A DNA stretch of 64,000 bases, from assembly GCA_965200435.1 (NCBI GenBank), contig OZ241337.1, forward strand, positions 744,001-808,000, given 5' to 3'. The stretch comes from Bin75 sp965200435 (GTDB taxonomy: Bacteria; Nitrospirota; Nitrospiria; Nitrospirales; UBA8639). The position numbers and the translations under genes were made by a program. The notes beneath the pieces were generated by a model, which worked only from the letters and a program-made list of their open reading frames with translations, made no database searches and was not told the DNA's origin. Shown here in pieces: positions 16,405 through 24,959 of this stretch (position 1 is its first letter; every line of letters starts with the position of its first letter).

Positions 16405-18363
16405 TTACCCACCGAACTTATACAGATACCAAGAAGCTACGCTACGACAGGGCTTCCACTTTTCAGCTATTTTCCTAGCTTCTTCTAAATTATTGCTATC
16501 GAATCCATATACCTTACACATAACTTTTCTGAGTGCTAGGTCATGAGCAGGAAACACATCAAGCCTTGCAAGGCCAAAAAGCAAGTACATATCAACTGTC
16601 CAGTCACCTATGCCTTTCACCTTCTTGAGGACCTGCCTCACCGTAGCATCATCCTCTTCTCCTAACTGAGACAATCTCAACTGCTTATTTTCTATCTTTT
16701 GGGCCAAGTCCCTAATGTAATCGTACTTCCGTTTTGATAGGCCAGCCTTGAGCACTTCTTCTCTTTGAAGACCTAGGAATTTACTTGCCGTAGCACGCCC
16801 AGAGGGAAATAACCTTCGGAAACGCCTAATAATTGTAGCTGCAGCATGTTTGGAAAGTTGCTGCCCGATAATGGCATCGACCAAAAAGTCGAACCCAGCA
16901 TGGCCGTTCGTCAAAGTACATGGACCTACTGAATCAATTATCTTGGCGAGCTTCTTATCTCGTGTGCGTAATTGATAACATATGTTGGCAAAATTGGTAG
17001 GTTCCGAAACCACCTGCAGTTTTTTTCTTTTACGTGTGGCTAACAGATTATTTCTCTGCTTCCATGTTGTTACAATCGAATAGACTTCAGACGGAGTGTC
17101 CTTAGCTACAAATATAGAAAAATCCATAAGAGGCTTATGTTCTCTATTCTCAACTGAAACAGGCAATGTTGCACCTACATCAAACGCATCAAACAGCGCT
17201 GGCTGTTGAGGAATCCCTTCTGTATTCTCTTGGTGTTTCTGAACATAATCCCCCATTGGGAAAAGGCCACGCTCAAAGCGTTCCAATATGGTAGACAGAG
17301 ATTCTAGGCTGTTATCCATGCCAACCCAACGTCGTTGCATTTCATCGGCGACGGCTAAAGTCGTTCCAGAGCCAACAAAGCAATCCAGCACCAAATCTCC
17401 GGGATTCGATGATGTCTCTATGATTCGACGAAGAAGATCTGGATTTTTCTCAGTTGGATACCCGGTTATCTTAATGTTCTGATTGTGGGCATCACGGAAA
17501 TCCAACCAGATATCCTGAAGACCAACCCCAGAATGTTCATCTAAATAGACTTTTTTTCGAGGGTTTCCGTTGCCTGACCAGAAAATCTCTCCTCGCGCAT
17601 CCATTTCATCAAGCGTCGTTGGAGTATACTGCCAATGCTTTCCTGGGGGAGGAAGCATTCCTCGCCATGCCCCCCCCGTTGCCCCGTTGCGTGTTCCCGG
17701 AGCATGGATAGGGACTTTCATATAACGCCGCCCTGTTTGGGATTCGATATAATGGTATTCCCTTTTGCTCTCTTCTGAAAGGGATTCGACTGGACGGTTC
17801 CAAACATAGTTGTCAGTTTTCGAATAGAAGAGAATGAAATCGGCAATATTGCCATAAGCCTTTCGGGTATAATTTTTGGGATTGCATTTTTTTCGTACGA
17901 TTAGGTTTCGGTAGTTGGAAAAACCAAAAACCTCATCCATGATAAGCTTCATTTCAAAAACCATGTTCTCGTCGAGATGCAAATAAATGGATCCCTTGTC
18001 TGACAGTAGTTCCCGAAGAAGAATGAGACGTGCCCTCAAATGCTCTACATATCTTGCGCCGGATAGATGGTCGTCATATGCCTTTTGCTGTTTTCTGGAG
18101 AGAAACGTTCCCTGTGTGGAAAACGGTGGATCAATATAGACAAGAGTCACTTTGCCTGCGACGTCTGGATCTGAAAGGAGCGCTCTTAGTCCCAAAAGGT
18201 TCTCACCAAAATACAGGCGATTGCCCGAAGTGCCTGAGTAGATCTTCTGGAAAGGCACCCGTTCGCCATTAAGGATAACGGAAGGGTCTTCCTTGCCTTT
18301 GTATACAATACACACTCTCTCCGTTCGACTAAGATGAGATTTATTTGGTATCCCCGTTGCCAT
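16405..18363 (-). CDS. DNA N6-adenine/N4-cytosine methyltransferase fused to an AlkA-like DNA glycosylase
   Basis: 652 residues with two parts. Residues 45-370 are a beta-class amino-methyltransferase: catalytic motif IV (YIDPPF, 76-81) comes before the SAM-binding motif I (CFVGSGTT, 328-335). Residues 455-652 are an HhH-GPD glycosylase of the AlkA/3-methyladenine type: DFLVDAIIGQQLS (492-504), helix-hairpin-helix KVKGIGDWT (581-589) and FPAHDLALRK (604-613), whose Asp608 matches the AlkA catalytic Asp. The upstream gene ends three bases before the start, so they form an operon with a putative restriction enzyme. The fusion is unusual: the glycosylase may repair or act on bases made by the methylase, or cleave at unmodified sites. 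AT-rich, so probably acquired. Confidence 0.88.
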   Translation of the reverse strand: MATGIPNKSHLSRTERVCIVYKGKEDPSVILNGERVPFQKIYSGTSGNRLYFGENLLGLRALLSDPDVAGKVTLVYIDPPFSTQGTFLSRKQQKAYDDHLSGARYVEHLRARLILLRELLSDKGSIYLHLDENMVFEMKLIMDEVFGFSNYRNLIVRKKCNPKNYTRKAYGNIADFILFYSKTDNYVWNRPVESLSEESKREYHYIESQTGRRYMKVPIHAPGTRNGATGGAWRGMLPPPGKHWQYTPTTLDEMDARGEIFWSGNGNPRKKVYLDEHSGVGLQDIWLDFRDAHNQNIKITGYPTEKNPDLLRRIIETSSNPGDLVLDCFVGSGTTLAVADEMQRRWVGMDNSLESLSTILERFERGLFPMGDYVQKHQENTEGIPQQPALFDAFDVGATLPVSVENREHKPLMDFSIFVAKDTPSEVYSIVTTWKQRNNLLATRKRKKLQVVSEPTNFANICYQLRTRDKKLAKIIDSVGPCTLTNGHAGFDFLVDAIIGQQLSKHAAATIIRRFRRLFPSGRATASKFLGLQREEVLKAGLSKRKYDYIRDLAQKIENKQLRLSQLGEEDDATVRQVLKKVKGIGDWTVDMYLLFGLARLDVFPAHDLALRKVMCKVYGFDSNNLEEARKIAEKWKPCRSVASWYLYKFGG

Positions 18364-18366
18364 CGG

Positions 18367-19251
18367 TCAAAATCCCTTGGACCTAAGCCACTTAAGAGTA
18401 ATACGCTCAGGAACCATTCTTAGAGTCACGACCTTAACAGATCTAGGCCAAGAGTCTTCTATGTATGCATAATCTCGCCACATCGAACCGAGAAGTAATC
18501 CTGGCCCATCATTTAGGAAAATGACCTTCAAGGGTAAGTTCCTGCTCTTTGCGTAACTGAGCACTTCACTTGCACAGTCTCGGTACTGTCCTGTTCTATC
18601 ATCTTCTTGTGCTCCTCCACGATCAGAGTCGTATCTGGCTAGTCCAACAGCTAGGGGCTTGCCTTTATGAAGAAGAACGAAATCTACTGGACGGTCAGCT
18701 TTGGGATAGTCTTCGAAGAGTTCCCCTAAGATAACGTCTTTCCCGGCACGTTCTGGTCCAATGATATCCAGTGACTTGAAGTGTTCTCGTACGATCGTGA
18801 ACAGTCGCTCGGTTAGATCATACCCTTTTTGTCCTCTGTCCTTATACTCCCATAGCACGGCACATAATGCCTCATCAGGCATTGGGCGTGATTGAAACTT
18901 GGCCTGCACCTCAGCAATCCTCCGAAATCTCTTGCCGAAACGGTCACAAATGTCTGCCGCTGCACTTTTTTTCTTCAGCATCTCAACGGGTGTTTCGGGG
19001 CTCACGTATTTTCGGAAGACGCGGCACAATTGTATTCGCATCCATTGTGGGGTGGTCTCTGCTATTGCAGTGAATAAATCAGTTGATGAATGTGCGCTCT
19101 TGAGAAGTTGGCCAAATGTCACAAGCACAGGCTTGTATAATTCGCAGGCAAGAGGAAGCACGTCGGGATAATGCTCGCCCGTCGAAAGGGTTATCCAGAG
19201 ATGCCCTTCCTCTTCGAATTCACCAAACGATTTTTCATTTTGCTTTTTCAT
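18367..19251 (-). CDS. Putative restriction endonuclease of the methyltransferase-glycosylase operon
   Basis: 294 residues, family not recognised with certainty. Position right before a DNA methyltransferase (three-base gap) argues for a type II restriction enzyme. The segment RPVDFVLLHKGKPLAVGLARYDSDRGG (about residues 187-213) has the shape of a PD-(D/E)xK core: an Asp (190) ending one strand, a turn, and a second strand that leads to a charged patch (YDSDRGGAQEDD). The canonical E-x-K is not plain, because GLAR stands in its place. AT-rich like its partner. It could also be another nuclease or effector type. Confidence 0.55.
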   Translation of the reverse strand: MKKQNEKSFGEFEEEGHLWITLSTGEHYPDVLPLACELYKPVLVTFGQLLKSAHSSTDLFTAIAETTPQWMRIQLCRVFRKYVSPETPVEMLKKKSAAADICDRFGKRFRRIAEVQAKFQSRPMPDEALCAVLWEYKDRGQKGYDLTERLFTIVREHFKSLDIIGPERAGKDVILGELFEDYPKADRPVDFVLLHKGKPLAVGLARYDSDRGGAQEDDRTGQYRDCASEVLSYAKSRNLPLKVIFLNDGPGLLLGSMWRDYAYIEDSWPRSVKVVTLRMVPERITLKWLRSKGF

Positions 19252-19411
19252 AGAGTTCTTATTTTTCTTGAGTCAAACTTGGCAATCTCAGGGTGTTTTA
19301 CAACCAATATGTGCGAGAAATGTCGAATTTTTAGGGACGAACCTCGGTTTTGGTCTGTCAAGAGCTTTTTGAGTTGGTAGGCTTAATGAATGGTCGTGTG
19401 ACAAGGAAGAT

Positions 19412-20068
19412 TTAAACAAAAGCAGCTAAAAAATCTTTAAAACTTCCAATGTGTCCTGTTTGTTCCAATCTCATTTTGACCTCTCTGAAATACTTGTAAT
19501 GTAAGAGATATTTGGGATTTCCTTTTTTATAAGTAAGACCACTGTATTTTTCATTCAACAGCCTTTTTAAGTAAAGAGACGCAAATTGTGAACGCGTCAG
19601 GCTATCTTCTGGATAATCAGGCAGGAGTTGGGGATCTTTCGTCTTTACGTCGAAATAGTCTTTATATTTTCGAAGCTTAGTGCCCTGTGGTCTTCTTGAA
19701 ACGATAGCCCGATTGCCAAGCGCCCAGGTTTCAAGACAAAAATATTGGACAATTATTTTGTAATCGAGGCTTTTACCCTGTGCTTTCACAACTTCTTCAA
19801 TTTCCCGCTGTTTTTCTTCATACGACATTTTTTCTGAATCGATAGCTATTACGAGTCTGTCTAACTGCTCATTCGTAGCAACGTCTTCAACCCCAGCTTT
19901 AATCATATTTAAATAGTTGGGGTAGCCTCCGCCAGAATAAATAACCAAGTTATTCAGTCGAACTTCATCAAGACTACTAACAATACTAAGACTCGGATTA
20001 AGCAGTGGAACCCAATGCGCATAGACTTTTTTCTCTCCATCACCTTCAACGATCAAATACACATTCAT
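19412..20068 (-). CDS. Toprim-like partner protein of an ATPase (candidate defence effector)
   Basis: 218 residues from the ATG at 20068, one base after the stop of the upstream ATPase gene. The first strand and Glu, MNVYLIVEGDGEKKVY, match the Toprim opening (hydrophobic strand then EG), and RLVIAIDSEKMSYEEK (about residues 81-96) supplies the acidic D-x-E partner. The same two-gene plan, ABC-type ATPase plus Toprim nuclease, is known in PARIS (AriA/AriB) and OLD-like defence systems. The family (DUF4435, DUF4276 or another) cannot be fixed by eye. No signal or membrane segment. Confidence 0.6.
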   Translation of the reverse strand: MNVYLIVEGDGEKKVYAHWVPLLNPSLSIVSSLDEVRLNNLVIYSGGGYPNYLNMIKAGVEDVATNEQLDRLVIAIDSEKMSYEEKQREIEEVVKAQGKSLDYKIIVQYFCLETWALGNRAIVSRRPQGTKLRKYKDYFDVKTKDPQLLPDYPEDSLTRSQFASLYLKRLLNEKYSGLTYKKGNPKYLLHYKYFREVKMRLEQTGHIGSFKDFLAAFV

Positions 20069-20069
20069 G

Positions 20070-21212
20070 TTAATTGATGCCGGAATAAAATGGATCGTTA
20101 ATGAGTTTGACAAAAGCCTGTTGTTTTGATTTGCCATACTTCTCTTCAAGCTCCTCCCCACTTTTGATAGACACTCTTGACACATTTCTGTGAAAGACTC
20201 TCCACGTTTTCATAGGCATGTTATTAATCAGGTAGGGGTGGTGGGTCGTAATGAAAAATTGAACGTCCGTACCGTGACCATCCAAAAATTCAGGGAGAAA
20301 ATCGATGGCATTTATTCCGAGTGAGTTTTCATATTCATCGATTATATAGATTGAACCTTTTGGTAAAGTAATGATATCGGCAAGAATCAATAAAACTTTT
20401 TGCATTCCCGATGAGAGTTCGGGCAATGGGATCTTTTTATCTACCTTCTCTTCTCTTATGAGAAAAACGGGAACCACTCCTTGAACCCGAATACTTATTG
20501 GAGGACTTTCGACTATGGCAACTTCACAGTCTTTAATGGAAGTAAAGACTTGTTTGAAGGCGTCTACGATCAAGTTATACTGTTCGGGAAATTTTTCCTT
20601 TAAAAGAAATAACTTGGCACTGAGGGCGATTTGGGATTTCCATAACGCCAACAGCCCATCGTTTGATTTGGAAAGATTGAGCAATTCCGGTGTCACATTC
20701 TGGTAGACAAGCGCATCCTTTAAACCCTCATCATTGAACTTTCTTATTTGCACTTTTGAGAAGGTTTCATAAAGGGGGCTGATCTTTTCTTCTTCTTTGA
20801 GAAGAGTGATTCCTGGTTTATCAAATTGGAGTTTTGGCAACTTTTTCCCACAGAAAAAAAAGGCATCCGATGTTCTATCAATCAGATTCTCAAATTGCTC
20901 TTGAGAATCTATGAGCTTACGTTTGACGAATTCCTTTTTGATTTGATTGTTACCATCAATTGTTACACCATCATATTCGTATATATATTCATATTCTTCG
21001 GTTCTTACAGTTACCCTCCAATATCCATGTCTAAATGGTTGACCATGGGCAATAGAGCTGGAAACGTTAAAAATTGTATTGAGATATCTGGTTTTACCAG
21101 ATCCAGAAGCACCGACGATCAGGTTTACGTTATTCAACACAGTTTCTTCAAACTCCCATTCGTCTGATTGTTTACCCTTGTAATTATCTTTGTAATAATA
21201 TGAAGAAATCAT
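20070..21212 (-). CDS. AAA/ABC-type ATPase (AAA_15/21, PARIS AriA- or OLD-like)
   Basis: 380 residues from the ATG at 21212. Walker A is LIVGASGSGKTRYL (about 36-49). Late in the protein come a signature-like SSGMQKVLLILADI, a Walker B IYIIDEYENSLGI and a switch region FFITTHHPYLINNMP. This is the layout of AAA_15/AAA_21 ATPases of the OLD/RecF type. It is followed one base later by the Toprim-like gene. The start codon is seven bases from the end of an IS5-family remnant, and no ribosome binding site is visible, so the insertion may have damaged expression. An open frame extending upstream to 21473 reads through the IS and is not part of the gene. Confidence 0.78.
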   Translation of the reverse strand: MISSYYYKDNYKGKQSDEWEFEETVLNNVNLIVGASGSGKTRYLNTIFNVSSSIAHGQPFRHGYWRVTVRTEEYEYIYEYDGVTIDGNNQIKKEFVKRKLIDSQEQFENLIDRTSDAFFFCGKKLPKLQFDKPGITLLKEEEKISPLYETFSKVQIRKFNDEGLKDALVYQNVTPELLNLSKSNDGLLALWKSQIALSAKLFLLKEKFPEQYNLIVDAFKQVFTSIKDCEVAIVESPPISIRVQGVVPVFLIREEKVDKKIPLPELSSGMQKVLLILADIITLPKGSIYIIDEYENSLGINAIDFLPEFLDGHGTDVQFFITTHHPYLINNMPMKTWRVFHRNVSRVSIKSGEELEEKYGKSKQQAFVKLINDPFYSGIN

Positions 21213-21218
21213 AATTAA

Positions 21219-22110
21219 GGAACCTCTGATTAAGTCCAGTTTTTCCACATTTTCATCGAGCGGGGCTTCTTCGTCTGCGCAGAGCAGAACAGGCAAGTAG
21301 TTCTTGGGGAGTTTGCGGCCCGCTTGTCGCCAGTGGAGCGGTCCGCACCGAGCGCCCTTTACGTGACGGCCAATGGTCGCCGGACCAGATACCAATTCGC
21401 CAAGGCAAATAACGTGAACAGGTGCGCGGCATTCTTCGCCAACCCTCAATGCCGCCCGCGCCGATAGTCCCACAAATGTTTGATGACCCCAAAGACATGC
21501 TCGACCCGGGCGCGCACTCGGTTACTCTTGCGATTAAACGCCCGCTCGGCACACGTCAGGCGCCGCCCGCGCTGCGCTTTGCGATATACCCGCCACGTCT
21601 ACTACCCCCTAGGTCTCGGTTGCCTGCTGCCCGCCGCATTGGCATAGGCCTTATCGCCATAGAGCACCTGTTCCTCGCCTTGGCAACAGGCCGCCAGCAT
21701 CTGCGAATCGTGGACCGCCGCGTGGGTTACCACCACGCTGTGGACCCCGCACCAGCAAGGCCCGCTCCGCTAAATACTGCGTCGTTAGCCGCAACAATGA
21801 CGCCGTCAAGTCATGCGTCTCCAGAAAATGCCGAAACTTGCACAACGTGGTCTCATCTGGAATATGATCGAGGTCCACCTGCACAAAGCGCCGCATCGCC
21901 TCACTGTCACACAAACTGTCCTCCATCGCCGGATCGCTGAGGCCACCACTATTGCAGGAAATAAATCCATAACAACACCTCGGCTAGAATCGGGCGGCGC
22001 CCCTGTTCGGCAAAACTGGATTGGTGCATGGGGAGTCCCTCCGGTTCGGGGTGGGGAGGATGATACCGGGCCAGATTATAGCTTATTGGGGCAACTTAAT
22101 CAGAGATTCC
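21219..22110 (-). mobile_element. IS5-family insertion sequence remnant (892 bp)
   Basis: Ends are 17-bp terminal inverted repeats with one mismatch: GGAACCTCTGATTAAGT (21219) and ACTTAATCAGAGATTCC (22094-22110). Flanks TTAA and CTAA fit a slightly mutated 4-bp target duplication of the YTAR kind. The transposase inside is broken. Confidence 0.85.
21330..22030 (-). pseudogene. Broken IS5-family transposase
   Basis: Pieces of the protein are spread over three frames. MHQSSFAEQGRRPIL at the start, RFVQVDLDHIPDETTLCKFRHFLE in the middle (21812-21900) and HVFGVIKHLWDYR then LFTLFALANWYL toward the end are all characteristic of IS5 transposases. Frameshifts and an early stop (a TAG after IYFLQ) separate them. 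The element cannot move itself. Confidence 0.85.
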
Positions 22111-22324
22111 CTAAGGGAGTTGGCCCAAGGGGACATTTCAGCTTTGGGTTGACATACCCTATTATATCTCATTTACATCTCATTGATAAATTTTAAAAAA
22201 TATAGTAACTTTTCCCCAAGGGGAGAAGCTTGAAGCACCTATACTATAGTCCATAGAGCCAAAAGCTCTGTGGGCTATTTTTGTTTCAAGGAGGTAGGTC
22301 TAAGCGAGAGAAGGAGGAGGGCTT
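22111..22324. promoter_or_regulatory. Leader region of the Panacea pair
   Basis: AT-rich. A TTGACA at about 22151 could be a -35 element, and a TATACT at about 22240 a -10 element of a later promoter. The stretch 22255-22283 (AGAGC...GCTCT and a T-run) can fold as a weak hairpin before the gene; its role is unclear. Confidence 0.3.
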
Positions 22325-22831
22325 ATGCATTCGTCTATAGCCATAGCAAATTATTTTTTGAAAATTGCAAAAGACGAGGGCGAAGAGCTAACTCATATGA
22401 AGGTTCAAAAGCTAGTCTATATAGCATATGGGTGGCATTTTGCATTTTTTAACAAGCCCATGCTTTCTGAGACCGTTGAGGCTTGGAGATGGGGACCAGT
22501 CTTTCCTGTACTTTATGCAGAATTTAAGCATTACGCAAACAAACCAATTACAAAACCCGGCATAGTTCCAATTAATGATGTTGAAGAAGAAGAAAAAGTG
22601 ACGGAACCAGACCTACAAGAATTTCTTCAAGCTGTATGGAACAGCTATAAGTCATATTCACCGATAGAGCTTTCTGCTCGCACACACCAAGAAGATACCC
22701 CTTGGAGAAAAACCATTGAGAAGCATTCAAACTACCAACACATGTTTCCAAGCAGTTTGGTGATTTCACAGGACCTCATAGAGACCTATTATAAAGATCT
22801 CTATGAGAAGTTGCCAGATGATGACGATTGA
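22325..22831 (+). CDS. Panacea-domain (DUF4065/SocA-like) antitoxin
   Basis: 168 residues. The N-terminus (SIAIANYFLKIA...LTHMKVQKLVYIAYGWHFAF) and WRWGPVFPVLYAEFK are the signature of the Panacea domain, known from SocA of Caulobacter and the PanAT toxin-antitoxin systems, where it neutralises many unrelated toxins. A strong ribosome binding site (AAGGAGG) lies just upstream. The second gene overlaps its stop or starts nine bases after it and encodes a two-helix membrane protein, as expected for a membrane-acting toxin. AT-rich, part of the island. Confidence 0.85.
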   Translation: MHSSIAIANYFLKIAKDEGEELTHMKVQKLVYIAYGWHFAFFNKPMLSETVEAWRWGPVFPVLYAEFKHYANKPITKPGIVPINDVEEEEKVTEPDLQEFLQAVWNSYKSYSPIELSARTHQEDTPWRKTIEKHSNYQHMFPSSLVISQDLIETYYKDLYEKLPDDDD

Positions 22832-22839
22832 ACGGAAAC

Positions 22840-23217
22840 ATGTCTGCTCGCAAATCCAAATCATTTTCTAAATTAGGCAAGGACCTAGCATCTCCATCAT
22901 CTGAATCTAAGCTGTTACATGAAAAGGAATCTTATGACGCACGACGAATTGCCGCCGAAACGAGAAGTGTTGAACTCAAAACAGACCTTCAAGAGTGGAT
23001 AACAAAGTTTGTTCCTGCTGCTGTGAAAGGATGGCTAATAGCACTTATGGCGTTAATACTTTTGGATTCTATCAATATAAATGCAAAGAAGGTAGAATGG
23101 TTTGATTTTGATATTGAAACCGCGGTCATGGCCGCCATTGTTGGATCGACAACTATTGCTGTCGTAGGGTTAGTCCATTCGGCAATTAAAGGGATATTTG
23201 GAAAGGATCACGAATAG
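22840..23217 (+). CDS. Small two-helix membrane protein, likely Panacea-associated toxin
   Basis: 125 residues from the ATG at 22840; a TTG at 22828 that overlaps the antitoxin stop is a second possibility. A charged N-terminal half (KSKSFSKLGKDLAS...) is followed by two membrane helices, AVKGWLIALMALILL and ETAVMAAIVGSTTIAVVGLV. In PanAT systems several toxins are membrane proteins that depolarise the cell; this fits but is inferred from position and topology. No homologue recognised by eye. Confidence 0.6.
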   Translation: MSARKSKSFSKLGKDLASPSSESKLLHEKESYDARRIAAETRSVELKTDLQEWITKFVPAAVKGWLIALMALILLDSININAKKVEWFDFDIETAVMAAIVGSTTIAVVGLVHSAIKGIFGKDHE

Positions 23218-23229
23218 TTACTCCACCAA

Positions 23230-23640
23230 ATATCTAACCGCTGTTCTTCAAACACTCCAGTCTCATAGCCCCTTGGCTAGCGTCCCGTATAACTCTCTCC
23301 GTAGGCTTCCCAATCTGGCAGGGGGACGCTCTTCAGTGTCTACCGTGATCCCCTCGAGAAATTTCTCGCCCCGCCCGGAACGACGCGAACACGTAGGCAT
23401 CCCGGACCTCCTGCCTGAAAGGGTGATGGAACCGGCATTTGGATTCAGCTGGCCCGGCGGGATGGAATGGTGTGGCCCGCCCGGGACTCGACCCCAGCGG
23501 GCAACACCGGGACCAGAGACTCGGGGCCGTTATCGACGCGGATTGCCTCCGGTTTGCCCCGCCCTGCCACCAGCTACTCCAGCGTGCGCCCCACGCGCGC
23601 GCCGAGGATCGAGGTATCGATTCAGCATGTGTCCCACAAG
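23230..23640 (-). pseudogene. IS3-family transposase (OrfB) fragment
   Basis: On the minus strand one frame reads LVAGRGKPEAIRVDNGPE (about 23520-23580), the DDE core of IS3-family integrases including the second catalytic Asp, and further on VRDAYVFASFRAGRE, which matches the C-terminal part of the same family (LDAYVFESLxEVRE). The frames between them are broken. No ends were found. It is a remnant and marks the right edge of the island. Confidence 0.7.
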
Positions 23641-23666
23641 GGGAAGCTTACGATTATGTTTCTTTT

Positions 23667-23909
23667 TCATTGCGGAGCCACGGATTTCTCCAACTGCTCC
23701 AACCGCACGTTCGCTTTTTTCGCCCATTCCGAACCAGGATGCTCGGCAATGATCCGGTGATACAATTCCCTGGCATGAGCAACGTTCATCTGCCGTTCTT
23801 CAAACTGCGCCGTGTCAAAAAGGCTTTCCGGACTCTCGCCCCCACAACCAGCGATCAGAGAAAACAACAGTCCGAACGCAACCAGAACGCTTGTCACGCC
23901 ACGAGTCAT
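23667..23909 (-). CDS. Small lipoprotein with a TPR-like helix
   Basis: 80 residues from the ATG at 23909, which has a good ribosome binding site (GGGAGGAAG). Lipobox LFSLIAGC (Cys about 22). The rest, LFDTAQFEERQMNVAHARELYHRIIAEHPGSEWAKKANVRLEQLE, is one TPR-like pair of helices as found at the N-terminus of BamD/YbgF-type proteins. Its role cannot be said. A longer frame to 23945 is less likely. Confidence 0.7.
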   Translation of the reverse strand: MTRGVTSVLVAFGLLFSLIAGCGGESPESLFDTAQFEERQMNVAHARELYHRIIAEHPGSEWAKKANVRLEQLEKSVAPQ

Positions 23910-23988
23910 ATACTTCCTCCCTCGGAACGAATCGGTTTTCAGCATTTCCCGCTTTTGGTCTGGCGAACGAAATGATCTTGCATTCGCT

Positions 23989-24675
23989 TCACCGTCGCAT
24001 GAGCATGATCCAGCGCCAGATATTCAGCAAGCCGCCCAGGGACGCTGCAACGTAGGTCAAGGCAGCAGCCGTCAGGATGGTTCGCGCCCCGTCCATGTCC
24101 TTCGGCGGAAGATATTGCCCTTGTTCGAGGATCGGAAGGGCCCGGCGAAAGCTGGCATCCCATTCCACGGGCAAGGTCACGAGATGCACCAACGCCCCCA
24201 GCGACATGACGGCAAGCCCGGCCAGCAACATCAGCAAGCCGCCGGCCGGTGAACGGGTCAGCCCGGCGACGATGGGGATGCCAAGCATGACGAAGGATCC
24301 GGCTTTTTCCGCCCCTTGCGCCAACCGGATGAGCTTTGTGCGTTCGTGCAACGGCCCGTACCCGGTTCGATCCTGAATGGCGTGTCCCACCTCATGCGCC
24401 ACAACCGTCACCGCGGTCAGCGACTTGCCGTGATAGTGATTCGGGAGCAACCGGACCACTTTGGCCTGCGGGTCATAGTGGTCGCCGAATTCCGTGGTCT
24501 CGACCTGCACGTGCGACATCTCAAAGCGATCGAGCAAATGCCGGGCCAGTTCACCGCCCGTCCCCGAGTAGTCCTCACGATGACCGCGATATTTGTTGAA
24601 GACCCATTTGGTCCACAACTGCGGCCCAATCAACACGGCCATGAGCAAAAGGAACAGGAGAACGCCGCGTATCAT
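23989..24675 (-). CDS. YugP-like membrane zinc metallopeptidase
   Basis: 228 residues. The active site is VVAHEVGHAIQ (HExGH, about residues 92-102). There is an N-terminal membrane helix, further helices at about 127-160 (FVMLGIPIVAGL, LLMLLAGLAVMSLGALVHLVTLPVEWDAS) and a last one at the C-terminus. The PVEWDASRRAL-like stretch (here PVEWDASFRRAL) is typical for YugP. Substrate unknown. Confidence 0.88.
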   Translation of the reverse strand: MIRGVLLFLLLMAVLIGPQLWTKWVFNKYRGHREDYSGTGGELARHLLDRFEMSHVQVETTEFGDHYDPQAKVVRLLPNHYHGKSLTAVTVVAHEVGHAIQDRTGYGPLHERTKLIRLAQGAEKAGSFVMLGIPIVAGLTRSPAGGLLMLLAGLAVMSLGALVHLVTLPVEWDASFRRALPILEQGQYLPPKDMDGARTILTAAALTYVAASLGGLLNIWRWIMLMRR

Positions 24676-24754
24676 CGCAACTCACCGCCCATAGGTGACA
24701 CTCATTTGTCGAAAGATTGTCCATGGGCCCTTATTCGTTGACGGATCCATCTTT

Positions 24755-24845
24755 TCCTTTTTTTGTCGCGGCGCCATCCCCCGATGAGAGATGTCGATGG
24801 CAGGCTCATGGCGCTTTCCGATGGCCGCATGAGATGCGGTCCCGC
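24755..24845 (-). repeat. Composite hairpin repeat, copy 2 (inverted)
   Basis: Read on the minus strand: a CCGCAT-ctc-ATGCGG hairpin, then GCGCCAT...ATGGCGC. Same order as copy 1 (15832-15930). It fills much of the 284-base gap between the YugP-like gene and selO, in which I see no gene. Confidence 0.75.
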
Positions 24846-24959
24846 ATCGATCCTGGATTCCCGATAAACACTGTCGGGAAGGACAGAGGGAGGCAGCGAA
24901 ATGTGTCAACGAATTCCTGAACACAGACAAGAATAACGGAACAAGGGCAAATCCCACGG

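Noticed and set aside
21213..21473. N-terminal extension of the ATPase to an ATG at 21473
   Set aside because: The added residues come from the IS5-family remnant in an antisense or broken frame and do not belong to the ATPase.
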